Shown piece by piece: positions 62,693-64,000 of a DNA stretch of 64,000 nt. Both the position numbers and the translations under genes were made by a program. Position 1 is the stretch's first letter; every line of letters begins with the position of its first letter. The notes below the pieces were generated by a model, which made no database searches, was not told the origin of the DNA, and saw nothing but the letters and a program-made list of their open reading frames with translations. The DNA is from Hydractinia symbiolongicarpus (lineage: Eukaryota; Cnidaria; Hydrozoa; Anthoathecata; Hydractiniidae). The stretch covers positions 8,186,001 through 8,250,000 of the forward strand of contig NC_079877.1 of the NCBI RefSeq assembly GCF_029227915.1. Direction: 5' to 3'.

Positions 62693-63612
62693 GTTGGCTT
62701 CATTAAAATTTTTGTAACTTCTGTAAATAATTTTCTTGGATGCTAAGCGTGCTAAATGAGATTTTAAAAATGTTGTTACCATTTGATGATGATCACTTAA
62801 TCCTGTTTCACATGTTAGTGTGTGTTGAAAACATCTGGGTCTATTTGTAAAAATGAAATCTATAGCTGTTCCGTTAGGACTAGCAAAACAAGTTTTGTTT
62901 TTGACAAGATTTTCAAGACTAAAAATATCACAGAAATTATTTAAGGTTTCGAAACCAGAATCGTTCGAGTTATGGCAATCGATATTTATATCACCCATGA
63001 TTATTATGTTTTCGACTTTATAGAGATCTTATCTTATCTTTATAGAGATAGCTTTATTTAAAGCTATCTCTAATTCCTCAAAAAAGTTGTTTAAGTTTGA
63101 ATAATGAGGTGGTCTATAAATACTGATAACTGTCCATTTTTTCTTTCTTATCGTGAACTCTGAGCAAATGATTTCATTATTTGTTATACCCAAATCATTA
63201 ACTTGTCTACAGGCTATTCCTTTCTTAACATATTCAATTAACCCTCCTCCATTTTTGTTCCTATCTTTTCTAGTTCTAATTTCATAGTTATCAATATAGA
63301 ATTGTTTGTTTGGAAAACTCTCATCCAGTTTGGTTTCAGCAAATACAAAATAATCAGGTGAAAATTTTGTCAGAATTTCTCTTGCATCAATTATTTTGTT
63401 TCTGAGACTATTAATGTTTAAATAGCCTAGAAGAGGTTTGAAAGGGTACTTAATTCGTAATTTATATATTTCATCTAAAGAACTTGGGTGAGAAATATGT
63501 GTCGGATTTTGATTATTTCTATTATGACTCCCAACACATTCATCAGGAATATCAGATTTATTATCATCGCAAACTAGTCCAAGCCTATTGAATACCCCTG
63601 CTGATCTAAAAA
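62687..63612 (-). pseudogene. LINE 2 endonuclease (APE type), nearly complete
   Basis: On the minus strand the frame opens at about 63612 and reads GVFNRLGLVCDDNKSDIPD, then GYLNINSLRNK (first catalytic Asn region), AETKLDES (catalytic Glu at 63335-63337), NKNGGGLIEYVKKGI, ISIYRPP (63107-63118), GDIN (62986-62997) and LSDHHQ (SDH at 62789-62797). The linker RSYKNFNEANF follows. All key endonuclease motifs are present and in order. One in-frame TAA (63029-63031) interrupts it between YRPP and GDIN, beside a short duplicated TTTATAGAGAT. The segment is out of phase with the preceding SGNH domain, with overlapping ends at 63574-63612. That could be a frameshift or a natural overlap of two frames. 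Confidence 0.9.
63043..63072. other. Perfect 13-bp hairpin in LINE 2 endonuclease
   Basis: TAGAGATAGCTTT (63043-63055) and AAAGCTATCTCTA (63060-63072) are perfectly complementary around a 4-nt ATTT loop. The structure lies in the coding sequence next to the in-frame stop. TTTATAGAGAT also occurs twice, at 63017-63027 and 63039-63049, 22 bp apart. It may have helped cause replication slippage. Confidence 0.85.
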
Positions 63613-64000
63613 ATTATTTATAAAAGCTATAAAATTTCGTGCTAACATTATCTTACCATTCTCTCGTAAATGTATGCCATCTTTCCATAGGTGTTCTTCT
63701 CTGATATTGTTGTGTCTGATGTAGCCATAACCGTGTAGATCGGATCCTTCTCTTAATAGTTTGTTAATACTGTTTATTCTATCAGAGTCGACACGTCTGC
63801 TCGTAACCAAGGCAGAGATAAAAACTTTTTCTACTCCGTTACGCACACATTTTTTTCCGATGTCCAGGATCTGATCGGCAATTTTGTTATCTGACGCTGC
63901 ATTGAGATGACTTGATAAAAGATTGTTGATTCCTACATGGATAACGACAATATCAGGTTTTTCTTGTTCCAGTGTTGGGTGTACGTAATAATTTAAGTTT
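63574..64000 (-). pseudogene. LINE 2 SGNH-esterase-like domain, partial
   Basis: On the minus strand, open from the window edge to a TAG at 63574-63576, about 142 codons. It reads KPDIVVIHVGINNLLSSHL (GINN at 63922-63933, at the place of the GxN block), then KCVRNGVEKVFISALVTSRR, and near the end EEHLWKDGIHLRENGKIMLA (DGIH at 63670-63681, the Asp-x-x-His block). This matches the SGNH hydrolase domain found in ORF1 or at the ORF2 N-terminus of some CR1-related LINEs. The first block with the nucleophilic serine would lie outside the window. The natural start is not visible. The open frame and complete block V suggest this part is less damaged than the RT. Confidence 0.85.

Larger units (their letters stand above)
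61645..64000 (-). mobile_element. LINE 2: SGNH-endonuclease-RT non-LTR retrotransposon, internally deleted
   Basis: On the minus strand, reading from the right edge leftward, the element encodes the end of an SGNH-esterase domain, an almost complete APE endonuclease, then directly the last part of the reverse transcriptase beginning just before YADD, the Cys-rich C-terminus, a short 3' UTR and a poly(A) tail. The 5' end lies beyond the window. The fingers and most of the palm of the RT are missing: SDH and YADD are 126 bp apart here, against about 1.38 kb in LINE 1. The 3' poly(A) meets satellite monomer cleanly, as expected for target-primed insertion antisense to the array. Several frame breaks make it inactive. 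Confidence 0.93.

Overview
The window looks like invertebrate animal nuclear DNA. It has no intact gene, no operon structure and no RNA gene that I can recognise. About 59 kb of the 64 kb is one satellite array built from a unit of roughly 372-373 bp, all in one orientation apart from a single inverted piece of about 310 bp. The rest is two decayed non-LTR retrotransposons (LINEs) of the CR1/Jockey/L2 type. The second belongs to a form with an SGNH-esterase domain ahead of the endonuclease, which is common in marine invertebrates. The exact phylum cannot be read from this sequence.

Layout. 1-37572: left satellite array (head-to-tail). It contains several blocks where groups of monomers repeat together as higher-order repeats (HORs): 1,124 bp (0.4-2.7 kb), 1,070 bp inside a 3,955-bp super-period (9.5-18.9 kb), 745 bp (23.8-25.3 kb), 1,449 bp (26.6-30.7 kb) and 1,485 bp (32.6-36.0 kb). 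Less regular monomers lie between them. A 1.9-kb stretch is copied 4,796 bp away (1950-3868 and 6746-8664). 37582-40326: LINE 1, plus strand, 5'-truncated inside the endonuclease domain and broken by three stops and three frameshifts. 40327-40640: a satellite piece in the opposite orientation. LINE 1 and this piece together are bounded by a 9-bp inverted repeat, which suggests they were flipped as one block. 40641-61644: right satellite array, with 1,491/1,118-bp HORs (42.1-48.5 kb) and a 746-bp dimer pattern (51.8-60.3 kb). 61645-64000: LINE 2, minus strand. Its poly(A) end abuts the satellite, it carries a large internal deletion joining the end of the endonuclease to the reverse transcriptase active site, and it runs off the right edge.

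How the parts relate. The satellite evolves by unequal exchange, shown by nested periods that are multiples of about 373 bp and by shared deletion alleles carried around inside HORs. The LINEs are insertions. If the proposed inversion is undone, LINE 1 also lies antisense to the satellite and sits in register in one monomer, as LINE 2 does at its 3' edge. Short open frames recur throughout the array, but they are by-products of a periodic sequence and I do not call them genes. A dense, multi-tier HOR array of this kind is a candidate centromeric or heterochromatic satellite. That role is inference; nothing in the sequence proves it.
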